Assembly: GCF_900111245.1 (NCBI RefSeq) | Contig: NZ_FOGO01000003.1 | Coordinates: forward strand, 62,001-126,000 | Direction: 5' to 3' | DNA: 64,000 nt | Source of the DNA: Streptomyces qinglanensis | GTDB taxonomy: Bacteria; Actinomycetota; Actinomycetes; Streptomycetales; Streptomycetaceae | Part shown: positions 9,261-16,600 of the stretch, one piece after another | Position numbering within the stretch: position 1 is the first letter of the stretch | How the letters are laid out: every line of letters starts with the position of its first letter | The notes under the pieces: model-generated | Database searches by the model: none | What the model saw: only the letters and a program-made list of their open reading frames with translations | What the model was told of the DNA's origin: nothing | Made by a program: the position numbers and the translations under genes

Positions 9261-10612
9261 GCTGGGGACCCCTCCTGACCCGTGCGGGGGCCTTCGATTG
9301 TGGCACCGTCCTCCTGCTCGCGGAGGAACTTCGCGAAGAACGTCGACCCGGCCCCGGCGATGGCGTCGGGCCTGACCACGAGCCGCAGCTCGGGGCTCAC
9401 CGTGCCGATGCGCGACCGGGCCAGGAACGAGCGCACGACCGTGGCCAGCGATTCCTGCGGCCCCAGGCCGTCGACGCGCGCGAGCCCGGCGCCGACGAGT
9501 CCGATGGCCACGGGACGGCGCCACCCGTGCCGGGCGGTGTGCTCCCACAGGCGTTCCATGCCGTGCGCCAGCTCCTGTGGGGAGGAGCGGGCGGCCAGAT
9601 CGTTGCCCATCTGGCTGTAGGCGACGCCGAAGACCTGCTGTTCGCCGGCCGACAGGGTGACGACCGTGCCCAGGGGATAACGGGTGAGCTTGCCGAGGCG
9701 CTTGTCCGACCTGGACTCCACCGACACCGCCGGGACATGCCGCAGCTCCCGCCGCAACTGGCCGTCGAGCCGCTTGCGGTCCCCGCCGAACAGGACGTGC
9801 AGCAACTGGCCCTGGAGGCTGTCGCGGTGTATCACCCGGTCGTCCGTGACGGTGTCGAAGGTGTCGGTGAACCCGATCACCAGGTCGGCGTCCGACTGGT
9901 CGAGGAGGTCGCCGGAGACCAGCGACACCGAGGTCCGCAGGCCGGGGAAATCGTGCCGGGCCAGCACGCCGTCCTCCCCACGCACGCGGCTGCGAAGCTC
10001 CGACACCGTCCGGTCGAGGGCGAGGTCCCCGGGGAGCGACTCGGCCAGCCGCTCGGCGACGGCGAGGGCCGCCGCGGTGTCGCCCACCGCCGCGTGGGCG
10101 CGCGCCAGTTCGCGCTGCGCCGCCTCGTGCAGGGCGCACAGACGCGCGATCGTGCCGTCGGCGAACTCGTAGCCCTCCACGTCCTGGAGGGGGCGGCCCC
10201 GCCACAGGTCCAAGGCGTGCGAGAGGCCGGCGACGGCCGAGGCGGGCGGCAGCCGCCGGGCATCGCGCACCAGCTCCTGGAACCTCCACAGGTCCAGCTG
10301 ATCGGACCGCAGCGCCAGCCGATACGTACTCACCCTCCCCGGTTCGGTGACGATCACGCCGGAGCTGTCACCACTCCCCTGGTCGAAGAGCCGACGCAGC
10401 ATCAGGACCCGCTTCTGCACGGCCACCCGGTCGCCGCGCCGCGGCGGCGCCACCCCCCAGACGTCGCGCGCCACCTCGTCCACCGTGACCGGCTCTCCTC
10501 CGGCCACGGCGAGCCGGGCCAGGACGGCGGTGGCCAGCGGAGGCGGTGTACTCACCTCAACACCGTGGCGCACCCGGGTTCTGCCGAACAGCGTCAGTCG
10601 CAGATCGTCCAC
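9188..10612 (-). CDS. SARP-type regulator fused to a ThsA-like macro domain
   Basis: About 474 aa from a GTG with GGGGGG just upstream (VDDLRLTLFGRTRV). Residues 1-95 form the OmpR-like winged helix of SARP activators (LFGRTRV, DEVARDVWG, VQKRVLMLRRLF). Residues ~100-215 form the bacterial transcriptional activation domain (DQLDLWRFQELV, ALDLWRGRPLQDV). From ~225 to ~415 the protein is not a usual SARP tail. The segments SLVSGDLLDQSDADLVIGF, SLQGQLLHVLFGG, TVVTLSAGEQQVFGVAYS and MERLWEHTARHGWRRPVAIGLVGAGLARV resemble the macro domain of Thoeris ThsA. Macro domains bind ADP-ribose-type ligands. It is divergent from the RiPP genes and co-directional with the TIR gene. Confidence 0.8.
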   Translation of the reverse strand: MDDLRLTLFGRTRVRHGVEVSTPPPLATAVLARLAVAGGEPVTVDEVARDVWGVAPPRRGDRVAVQKRVLMLRRLFDQGSGDSSGVIVTEPGRVSTYRLALRSDQLDLWRFQELVRDARRLPPASAVAGLSHALDLWRGRPLQDVEGYEFADGTIARLCALHEAAQRELARAHAAVGDTAAALAVAERLAESLPGDLALDRTVSELRSRVRGEDGVLARHDFPGLRTSVSLVSGDLLDQSDADLVIGFTDTFDTVTDDRVIHRDSLQGQLLHVLFGGDRKRLDGQLRRELRHVPAVSVESRSDKRLGKLTRYPLGTVVTLSAGEQQVFGVAYSQMGNDLAARSSPQELAHGMERLWEHTARHGWRRPVAIGLVGAGLARVDGLGPQESLATVVRSFLARSRIGTVSPELRLVVRPDAIAGAGSTFFAKFLREQEDGATIEGPRTGQEGSPACPCTTERPRLPAGPRSTAMRSRR

Positions 10613-10712
10613 GTCGCCCCCCGCGGTCGCCGGTCTCAGCACGGCACCGCGCCAGTCTATCGACGCACCGGGAAACGGCGGTAGCGCGACGGAAGCAGAT
10701 GGGAAGCGGTCC

Positions 10713-10733
10713 GGTGCTTTCGGCGGAAGCACC
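10713..10733. promoter_or_regulatory. Inverted repeat in the divergent SARP/RiPP promoter region
   Basis: GGTGCTT, a 7-nt spacer, AAGCACC: perfect 7-bp arms, 53 bp before the precursor gene and 100 bp before the SARP-macro gene. It is a candidate operator in the 173-bp region between the two divergent units. No clear SARP-style direct heptad repeats were recognised there. Confidence 0.4.
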
Positions 10734-10785
10734 CCGGTGCGTTGACTCGGAGGCCGAACGAGCAGGCCGACACGAGGAGTTGAAG

Positions 10786-10983
10786 ATGTCCACGACAGAA
10801 CAGAACGCCGACCTGGCCGTGCGGATGGCGGCCGTGGCCGGCACGGGCCGCGACCCCCTGTCGGTGTCCGTGGCCACGGGTGAGGTCAGGTCCGTCACGG
10901 ACCGCGTGGAGCGGCTCCGGGCCACACACCCGTCCGCGAGCCGCGGCTCCTGCCTCTCCGGGTACTCCACCTGGGGCGACTGA
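10786..10983 (+). CDS. RiPP precursor peptide, likely radical SAM substrate
   Basis: 65 aa; ATG with GAGGAG six bases upstream. A hydrophilic, helical leader (residues 1-45, MSTTEQNADLAVRMAAVAG...) is followed by a short tail with Cys56 and the C-terminus GYSTWGD. The last residues hold two aromatic-X-X triads, Tyr-Ser-Thr and Trp-Gly-Asp, the latter being the C-terminus. Three-residue aromatic-X-X cyclophanes are the products of SPASM radical SAM maturases of the GrrM/OscB/AmcB kind, one of which is encoded downstream. The peptide does not end in the FxSxx motif. I infer that the Trp-Gly-Asp and possibly Tyr-Ser-Thr triads are the modification sites. Confidence 0.75.
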   Translation: MSTTEQNADLAVRMAAVAGTGRDPLSVSVATGEVRSVTDRVERLRATHPSASRGSCLSGYSTWGD

Positions 10984-11000
10984 CCCCCGTCGACCCGTGC

Positions 11001-11029
11001 CCCGGGGCCGCGCCTGGCGCGGCCCCGGG
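11001..11029 (+). terminator. Strong hairpin between precursor and maturation genes
   Basis: CCCGGGGCCGCGC, loop CTG, GCGCGGCCCCGGG: 13-bp perfect arms, 17 bp after the precursor stop and 21 bp before the next start. There is no T-run. Such hairpins in RiPP operons usually act as partial terminators or 3' stabilisers, so that more precursor than enzyme is made. Confidence 0.65.
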
Positions 11030-11050
11030 CCTTCCAGAGCTGGAGCGCGC

Positions 11051-11899
11051 ATGCTGACCACCGGGATCACCCTCTCCGTTCGCTGTGATGCCTTCCACCC
11101 GTCGGACGTCATGATCAGTTCGGGAACGCGTCGGCTGACCGACGTCCCCGGAGCGGCCGCGGACCCGACGGCCGTCGTCCCCAGGGACGACTGGCGTCCC
11201 CTCACCCGTGCCGAGCGGGAGTTGCTCGATCCCGCACCGGCCACCCCGCTGAACCGGATGCTGACCGTGCTCGGTCTGGACACCGACTCGCTGGATGCCT
11301 GCCGCGACGAACTGCTGCCGGTGCTCGCGGCCGCCCGCGACGGCGACGCGAACGAGCAGGCGGGGCGGCGCGGCGCGGTCCTCGGCCGGGTCCGCGAGCG
11401 CGCGCTGGACGCCGTCGGGCGCTGCGCCGGCGCACGCAGCACCCGTCAGGGGGCCAGCGACAGCGTGGTCCACGGCCCCGGCCTCGTCTCGACCGCGTAC
11501 AACTACGAGCAGCGCACCTTCATGGGTCTGCACCTCGACAACCACGAGGATCTCCCGCTGACCGAACGGCACCGCTCCCTCCTCCTCACGGTGGCCAACC
11601 TGGGGTTCACCGACCGGTACGTCCACTTCGTCAACCTCCGCACGGCCGACCTGACGCTGATGCTCGCGGCGACCGGCCGCGCGGTGCCGGACACCAGCCA
11701 CGCCCTGAAGAACGCCTTCTTCTCGGCCTTCCCCACCCACCCGGTGCTGCGCGTGCGGCTCAGGCCCGGCCAGGCGTACCTCGTCAACACCCAGGACGTG
11801 CTCCACGACGGCGCCACCAACACCGAGGGGCTGCCAGACGTCTCCTTCCTGACGGCCAACCGGCTGACCGTCGCCCCACTGGTACGGGAGGCCCGATGA
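11051..11899 (+). CDS. Putative Fe(II)/2-oxoglutarate oxygenase of the RiPP cluster
   Basis: 282 aa; ATG with CTGGAG six bases upstream. An HxD pair is visible as His161-Leu-Asp163 in MGLHLDNHEDL. A distal His252 lies in NTQDVLHDGATN about 90 residues on, with Arg-rich strands (VLRVRLRPGQAY) between, as in cupin-fold Fe(II)/2OG oxygenases. The first ~110 residues are less characteristic. It overlaps the radical SAM gene by ATGA, so the products are translationally coupled and probably act on the same peptide, for example by hydroxylation before or after crosslinking. The oxygenase call rests on motif spacing rather than on a recognised named family. Confidence 0.65.
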   Translation: MLTTGITLSVRCDAFHPSDVMISSGTRRLTDVPGAAADPTAVVPRDDWRPLTRAERELLDPAPATPLNRMLTVLGLDTDSLDACRDELLPVLAAARDGDANEQAGRRGAVLGRVRERALDAVGRCAGARSTRQGASDSVVHGPGLVSTAYNYEQRTFMGLHLDNHEDLPLTERHRSLLLTVANLGFTDRYVHFVNLRTADLTLMLAATGRAVPDTSHALKNAFFSAFPTHPVLRVRLRPGQAYLVNTQDVLHDGATNTEGLPDVSFLTANRLTVAPLVREAR

Positions 11900-13035
11900 C
11901 CGCGCCGCGGCACCCGGCCGCGCCCGCGCCCGGCCCGATACGGCAGGTGGTGCTGCAGTCCACCGGCTTCTGCAACATCGACTGCGCGTACTGCTACCTG
12001 CCCGACCGGCTCACGAGGACCGTGATGCCCCTCGACATCGTGCGCGCCACGGCCCGGGCGCTCGCCGACAGCGGTCTGCTCGCCCCGGCGGTGGAGGTCC
12101 GCTGGCACGCCGGTGAACCGCTCACCGTGCCACGGTCGTTCTACTCGCAGGCCCACGCACTGCTGCGACGGGCCCTGGGGGACCGCACCCGGTTGTCGTT
12201 CTCTCTCCAGACCAACGGCCTGCTGCTCGACGGCGCATGGGCGGACTTCCTGCGGCACGAGGAGGTGCGCGTGGGCGTCAGTCTCGACGGCCCCGCGCAG
12301 GTGCACGACGCGCACCGCCGCACCCGCAGCGGGGCGGGTACCCTGACCCGCGCCCTCAAGGGCGTGTCCCACCTGGTGGGGGCGGGACTGAGCTACGACG
12401 TCATATCCGTCGTCACCCCGGCGACGCTCGCGCACACCGGGGCCTACCTGGACTTCATGGCGGAACTCGCCCCCCGCTCACTGGGGCTGAACCCCGAGGA
12501 GACGGAAGGGGGCAACGACTCCGGGCTGCACCGTGCCGACGGCTTCGAGCAGGAATACCGGGCCTTCCTGCACCGCGTCGCCCGGTGGTCGGAGCGGACG
12601 GGCGTCGAGGTGCGCGAACTCGCGGCGATGCGACGGCACGTCCTGCACCACGCCCTGCCCGTCCACAACACGCAGAACGAACCGCTGTGCATCGTCACCG
12701 TGGGAGCCGACGGCCGGGTGTCGTCCTTCTCCCCGGAACTGTTCGGCTGGACGAGCGAGCGATACGGGGACTTCGTGATCGGCCGGGTGAACGACCCCGG
12801 CTTCCGTTTCGACCGCTGGCCGGAGACCTTCCGGCTGCTGGCGTCGGACGTCGAGCGCGGACGGGCCGGCTGCGAACGGTCCTGCTCCTACTACGCGGTG
12901 TGCGGCGGCGGTGCCCCGGCGAACAAATGGGCCGAGTGCGGAGACATGGCCGCCACCTGCACCGCGTTCTGCTCGCTCGGGGTCATGGCCGTCGCCGACG
13001 TCGTGCTGGACGAGTTCGAAACGGCGCGCCGGTGA
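11896..13035 (+). CDS. SPASM radical SAM cyclophane-forming peptide maturase (GrrM/OscB/AmcB type)
   Basis: 379 aa. Cys26, Cys30 and Cys33 in GFCNIDCAYCYLPDR form the CxxxCxxC cluster that binds the SAM-cleaving [4Fe-4S]. VRWHAGEPL, LSFSLQTNG, VGVSLDGPAQVHDAHRRTRSG and GLNPEETEG are the conserved blocks of cyclophane-forming maturases such as GrrM/OscB. The C-terminal SPASM region (CERSCSYYAVCGGG, then CGDMAATCTAFC) supplies Cys for auxiliary clusters. It most probably forms C-C bonds between an aromatic ring and the beta-carbon two residues on in the 65-aa precursor. The start overlaps the oxygenase stop (ATGA) and its own stop overlaps the next start (GTGA). Confidence 0.88.
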   Translation: MTAPRHPAAPAPGPIRQVVLQSTGFCNIDCAYCYLPDRLTRTVMPLDIVRATARALADSGLLAPAVEVRWHAGEPLTVPRSFYSQAHALLRRALGDRTRLSFSLQTNGLLLDGAWADFLRHEEVRVGVSLDGPAQVHDAHRRTRSGAGTLTRALKGVSHLVGAGLSYDVISVVTPATLAHTGAYLDFMAELAPRSLGLNPEETEGGNDSGLHRADGFEQEYRAFLHRVARWSERTGVEVRELAAMRRHVLHHALPVHNTQNEPLCIVTVGADGRVSSFSPELFGWTSERYGDFVIGRVNDPGFRFDRWPETFRLLASDVERGRAGCERSCSYYAVCGGGAPANKWAECGDMAATCTAFCSLGVMAVADVVLDEFETARR

Positions 13036-14633
13036 GCGCCCCGGCGCCCAGGATCACTGTCCGCGGCGACTGTCCCCCGGCCACCGAGGACACCGTCCGT
13101 GCCGCGCTCGCCGACGGACCGGCCGATGCCTCCCGCGTCGCGGCCCTGGTCGATCTGCCGGGACACTTCGCGGTCACCGCCGAACTCCCCGACAGAGACC
13201 TGATCCTGACCTCCCGCTCGGGAGCCGTGGCCCACTACTACGACACCGTCACGAGCCGCGTCCACGGCGCGAGCGTCACGGACGTGCTCACCCTCGCGGG
13301 ACGCGCGCCGCGCTGGAACGCCGCGGCTGTGGCCGATCACCTGGTCCACGGCCATCCGCTGGGTGACGCCACGCTCGACCGTGACATCCTCCGGGTTCCG
13401 GCGGGGGCCGTACTCACCATGTCCCGCCCGCGGGCCCGCCTGGTGACGGTGCCACCCCCGAGGCGCGAGCCCGGACCGCCGACAGTGGCCGCCCGAACCG
13501 CCCTCGCCGCGCTGCGCGCCGCGGTCCGGGACGCGGCGCGAACCCCGTGCGCCCTCTCGATGTCGGGTGGCCTCGACGCCCGGCTACTGCTCGCCGCTCT
13601 CCTGGCCGACGGGATCAAGCCGCGTCTGTTGATCTCCGGCGTGGCCGGTTCCTTCGACCGCACCGTCGCCCTGGCGATCGCCCGGGACTTCGGCCTGCCC
13701 CACCAGGTGCACGCCGTTTCCGAGCCCGCGCTCATGGCCGGCGCCGAGGGCATCAGGGCGGCGTCGGACGGACTTCTGCCGATCAGCAACTGGGCGGGAA
13801 TGGCACACGTCGCCGAGGCGGGCGGCACCGAGCCGGTGCTTTTCGGCTACCACGGCGAGCTGGCCAGGGCCTACCATCTGCCCGCCGTGGGCAGGCGGGC
13901 ATGGCCACGGGCCGCGCGGCCGGCTGCGCGGGCCCCCGCCCATCTACTCCAACACGCGGGCGGGAATCCCTTCCTGCCGGACGAGCGGCACCGGCTCGCG
14001 GACGAACTCCGGGAGGCCCTGCGGCCGGAGGCCATGATGCAGCGGATCCGGGCGGCGCTGCCGGCGGACGCCCTGCGGGGCACGCTGCTGGACGCGTCGG
14101 AAGCGTTCTTCCGCACCCAGTACGGGCACCGCAAGATCGCCGCCAACCTGGCGGCCATCGGCGCCTTCGCCCGCTGGCGGGTGCCCCTGTTCGCCCCCGA
14201 CTGGAGCGACACCGTCCAGGCCCTGCCCCGTGGCTGGAAGCTGGGCGACCGCTGGCACCGCTGGGCCGTCGGCCTGCTGTGTCCGGCGCTGCTGCGCTAT
14301 CCCGAGGAGCGCTACGGCGCCACCACTTCGCGCCGCCCCCCGCTCCGCTACTGGTTCAGGGGACCCGCCCCGCCGAACACGCCGTTCTACGTCGACCAGG
14401 CGCCGCTGCGGACCCGGAGCGAGCTGCTGGCGAGCCTGGCCGACACCGACGCCTCGGCACTGGCACCGCTCCTGGACCCCGCCCTGGTGGGTGAGTTGGT
14501 CCGTGCGCAGACGGGGACATCGGCACGCCCCCACCTGTGTTTCGCCCTGAGTGCCCTCGCCGCCTGGAGCCGGACCGCGGCGGCCGGCCGGCCGCGAGCG
14601 GGCCGCCCGCACGCACGGGGTGACACAGCATGA
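13032..14633 (+). CDS. Asparagine-synthetase-like ATP-dependent ligase, no glutaminase site
   Basis: 533 aa from a GTG in a GTGA overlap with the radical SAM gene. The PP-loop SMSGGLDARLL (Ser178 to Asp182) marks the AMP-forming synthetase domain of AsnB, lasso cyclase and beta-lactam synthetase relatives. The C-terminal half is Arg/Trp-rich with YGHRKIAANLAAIGAFARW, a typical AsnB C-terminal helix. The N-terminal ~150 residues keep a GATase II-like layout (FAVTAELPDRDLILTSR) but lack the N-terminal nucleophilic Cys, so ammonia release from glutamine is not expected. This resembles macrocyclases such as McjC. It may form an amide or isopeptide bond on the crosslinked peptide; no lasso-type B1/B2 genes are present. 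Confidence 0.78.
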   Translation: MSAPAPRITVRGDCPPATEDTVRAALADGPADASRVAALVDLPGHFAVTAELPDRDLILTSRSGAVAHYYDTVTSRVHGASVTDVLTLAGRAPRWNAAAVADHLVHGHPLGDATLDRDILRVPAGAVLTMSRPRARLVTVPPPRREPGPPTVAARTALAALRAAVRDAARTPCALSMSGGLDARLLLAALLADGIKPRLLISGVAGSFDRTVALAIARDFGLPHQVHAVSEPALMAGAEGIRAASDGLLPISNWAGMAHVAEAGGTEPVLFGYHGELARAYHLPAVGRRAWPRAARPAARAPAHLLQHAGGNPFLPDERHRLADELREALRPEAMMQRIRAALPADALRGTLLDASEAFFRTQYGHRKIAANLAAIGAFARWRVPLFAPDWSDTVQALPRGWKLGDRWHRWAVGLLCPALLRYPEERYGATTSRRPPLRYWFRGPAPPNTPFYVDQAPLRTRSELLASLADTDASALAPLLDPALVGELVRAQTGTSARPHLCFALSALAAWSRTAAAGRPRAGRPHARGDTA

Positions 14634-14679
14634 CCTCAGCCCCGCTCAGAGCCGAAAGCGTGTCCTCCGGTAGTCCGTG

Positions 14680-15260
14680 TCAAGGGAGGAGCTTTACCGT
14701 TCGGTAGGCCGTTTCGAGAAGCTGGAAGATCTCGCCGTCGCCACCTTCAACGTCGGGATGCCAGCGGGCCGGCAGCCCGGCAGAAGTTCCGAGAGTCGCC
14801 ATGGAGTGCTGCTCAGCGTCAGCGAGTTCGATCAGAAGGCCGCGTGCCGCTACTGGACGGAGCGGGTCACGTGCATCGACGGCACGGAAGATCGCACGTA
14901 GCAGTTCAACCCGGTGGCGCCGGGCTCGTGCGGCGTCAGAACGGCGTCGACGCTCGGCGAGTTCCGCGGGGTCCGTCTGTTCCGCCAGATGCCTGGCGTC
15001 GAGCGAGTTGTACGTGCGGGTGAGTTGCAGTCTCCGGCCGACGCCGGAGATGTCGAAGTCGGTCGCCGCCAGCATCAGGTTGCCGGTCGAGTAGTTGACC
15101 CGGGCCACCAGGGAGTCGGTGATCCGGAAGTCGGATATCCCGTGCCAGGGAACGTCCCCCTGTCCTTCCGGTACGACGTCCGACGCGGCCGCTGCGGACT
15201 TTCGTGTCTTCTTCTCCTCGGTGGCGCCGGACGGCCGACCGGCGCGTTCCTGCTGCGCCG
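14680..15260 (-). pseudogene. Rhs/DUF6531 fragment joined to an unrelated C-terminus
   Basis: Read leftwards, about 15160-14996 encodes VPWHGISDFRITDSLVARV, then NYSTGNLMLAATDFDISGVG and RLQLTRTYNSLDA. This is the characteristic opening block of actinobacterial Rhs/YD-repeat proteins (DUF6531). Right after TYNSLDA, where several hundred residues of YD repeats should follow, the frame runs into ~105 residues of a charged helical sequence (ERRRRSDAARARRHRVELLR, ADAEQHSMATLG, GEIFQLLETAYRTVKLLP) and stops. The start is not clear. I see a deletion scar that leaves the Rhs N-terminal part attached to a foreign tail; whether it is still translated is unknown. Confidence 0.6.
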
Positions 15261-15416
15261 TGCGGCAGGCCGCCACCTCGACAAAAGTTGTCGTCCGACA
15301 AGCACAACCATTCGAGCTTGGTCCTAGTCGAAACGCGGGGCTCTGAGCAGTACAGCCGATGTGCGGACACCCCGCATCAGCAGCTCTTGGACGAGTCAGC
15401 ACCGAGGGAGACAGCG

Positions 15417-15728
15417 ATGCCACCACACCGCACCAACCACCTGGCCTCTCTCACCAACGCCGCAGGCCGCCTGCTGTGCTGGACCCTCGGCAGCGCCATG
15501 CTCGTCAATGCCGCCCATGCCCTCGCCCACCCCGATCTGCTCTGGTGGCGCACCTTGTGGGTCAGCCTGTGGGCGCTCACCGCCCTGGCCCTGCCGACCT
15601 GGGTCCTCTTGCGCGCCCTGGAGAAGTCCCGTTCCCGACAAGCCGCCTCACCGCCTGCCCGCGACACACCCGACAGCGGTCAGCGCCCCCATGACGGAAA
15701 CCACTGCGAAACGCATGAGAGTGCGTAG
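15417..15728 (+). CDS. Small two-helix membrane protein, unknown function
   Basis: 103 aa; ATG with GAGGGAG nine bases upstream. Two hydrophobic segments (about residues 12-35, LLCWTLGSAMLVNAAHALA, and 45-66, LWVSLWALTALALPTWVLL) are followed by a hydrophilic tail. No family was recognised. It stands alone between two decayed genes, and nothing nearby suggests a role. Confidence 0.55.
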   Translation: MPPHRTNHLASLTNAAGRLLCWTLGSAMLVNAAHALAHPDLLWWRTLWVSLWALTALALPTWVLLRALEKSRSRQAASPPARDTPDSGQRPHDGNHCETHESA

Positions 15729-15819
15729 GACCCATGCCCCCGCCGCGGTCAGGGCCTGTCCGGGTGGAGCATCGTCCGCGGCAGGTGGTGATTCACCGGG
15801 CGCGCCTGGGAGGTGGGCG

Positions 15820-16325
15820 TCACGCCATGGAGAACTTGGCGACGTACTCGTCGAAGGGCCCGATGCCGACTTCCGCACGGAGTTCGTCCATGCGCTCGGG
15901 CTCTGCACAGGGCCACGGAACCGGTGACCCGTCCTTCAGGCCGGCGATCTGAGTGCCGTAGACCTGCTTGCGCCCTCGTTGACCAGCGTGCGGTCGTGCA
16001 GAAAGGCCAGGTCGCGCGGGCTGGCCCGGCCGGCCGAGACCGCCTGTCGCATCAGCCGGAGTGCACGACGCTGAACGTCGAGCTGCCGGTCGGTGTGCTG
16101 AGCGATCAGCCACGCCGCGCGTGCGGCCTCCTCGCCGACCGGTTCCGCCGTTGGCCAGCCGTATTTCTCCATGATCTCATCAAGCCGGTCACCGTGCCGG
16201 GCGGTCAGCCGTCACCATGCCGGCTGCTCGTCGGGGGTATCGCTGTTCGCGCGGAATGCGGACCGGTGATCGGCCGCGGCCATGTCCATGAGTTCCACTG
16301 CCAGCGCGGCAACGTCGTGCGTCAC
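15820..16325 (-). pseudogene. DUF6624-like gene with nonsense and frameshift lesions
   Basis: From a GTG at 16325 the frame reads VTHDVAALAVELMDMAAADH... to DEQPAW, then hits TGA near 16211. Behind that stop the same frame continues with RLTARHGDRLDEIMEKYGWP and GEEAARAAWLIAQHTDRQLDVQ, the DUF6624 core, to RDLAFLHDRTLVNEG. Near 15975 the frame shifts, and QVYGTQIAGLKDGSPVPWP plus the terminal DELRAEVGIGPFDEYVAKF follow in another frame. With one stop and one frameshift the gene is inactive unless sequence errors explain both. Confidence 0.65.
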
Positions 16326-16445
16326 TCTCAACTCCCAGGTCAGAAGCGTGCTTTGTGTCCGCCCGCAAGCCTGGAGGCGCAAAACGGATGTAAAGATCAT
16401 TCCGGAGGACGGTGACAGGCGCCTCGCCGCACCGGGACAATGGAT

Positions 16446-16600
16446 CTACCCCCGGAGCCAGAGCCGGATCGCTGCGACGGTCGCAGTGCCCTGGAAGACC
16501 TGGGCACGCGTGTCAAACCTTGTGGCCATGCCCGGAAGTTCTGGAGGGCGTTGATCGTCCGCTCGTGCGGACCGGCCCGCGCCCGCGATCTTCGTCCGCT
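16446..16600 (-). pseudogene. IS5-type transposase C-terminal remnant
   Basis: The minus strand gives HERTINALQNFRA followed, after a one-base deletion near 16547, by MATRFDTRAQVFQGTATVAA and IRLWLRG then a stop. This is the usual end of IS5-family DDE transposases (the NTVER...LKNFRAVATRYDKRA block). Upstream sequence is too decayed to trace and no terminal repeats were recognised. Confidence 0.5.

Noticed and set aside
10613-10732. Upstream ATG start of the SARP-macro gene at 10732
   Set aside because: It would add 40 residues of non-conserved sequence across the divergent promoter; the GTG at 10612 has a GGGGGG ribosome site and starts directly with the SARP fold.
10786-14633. FxSxx-COOH or lasso peptide cluster
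   Set aside because: The precursor does not end in FxSxx, and there is no B1/B2 leader peptidase for a lasso; the maturase resembles GrrM/OscB-type cyclophane enzymes.
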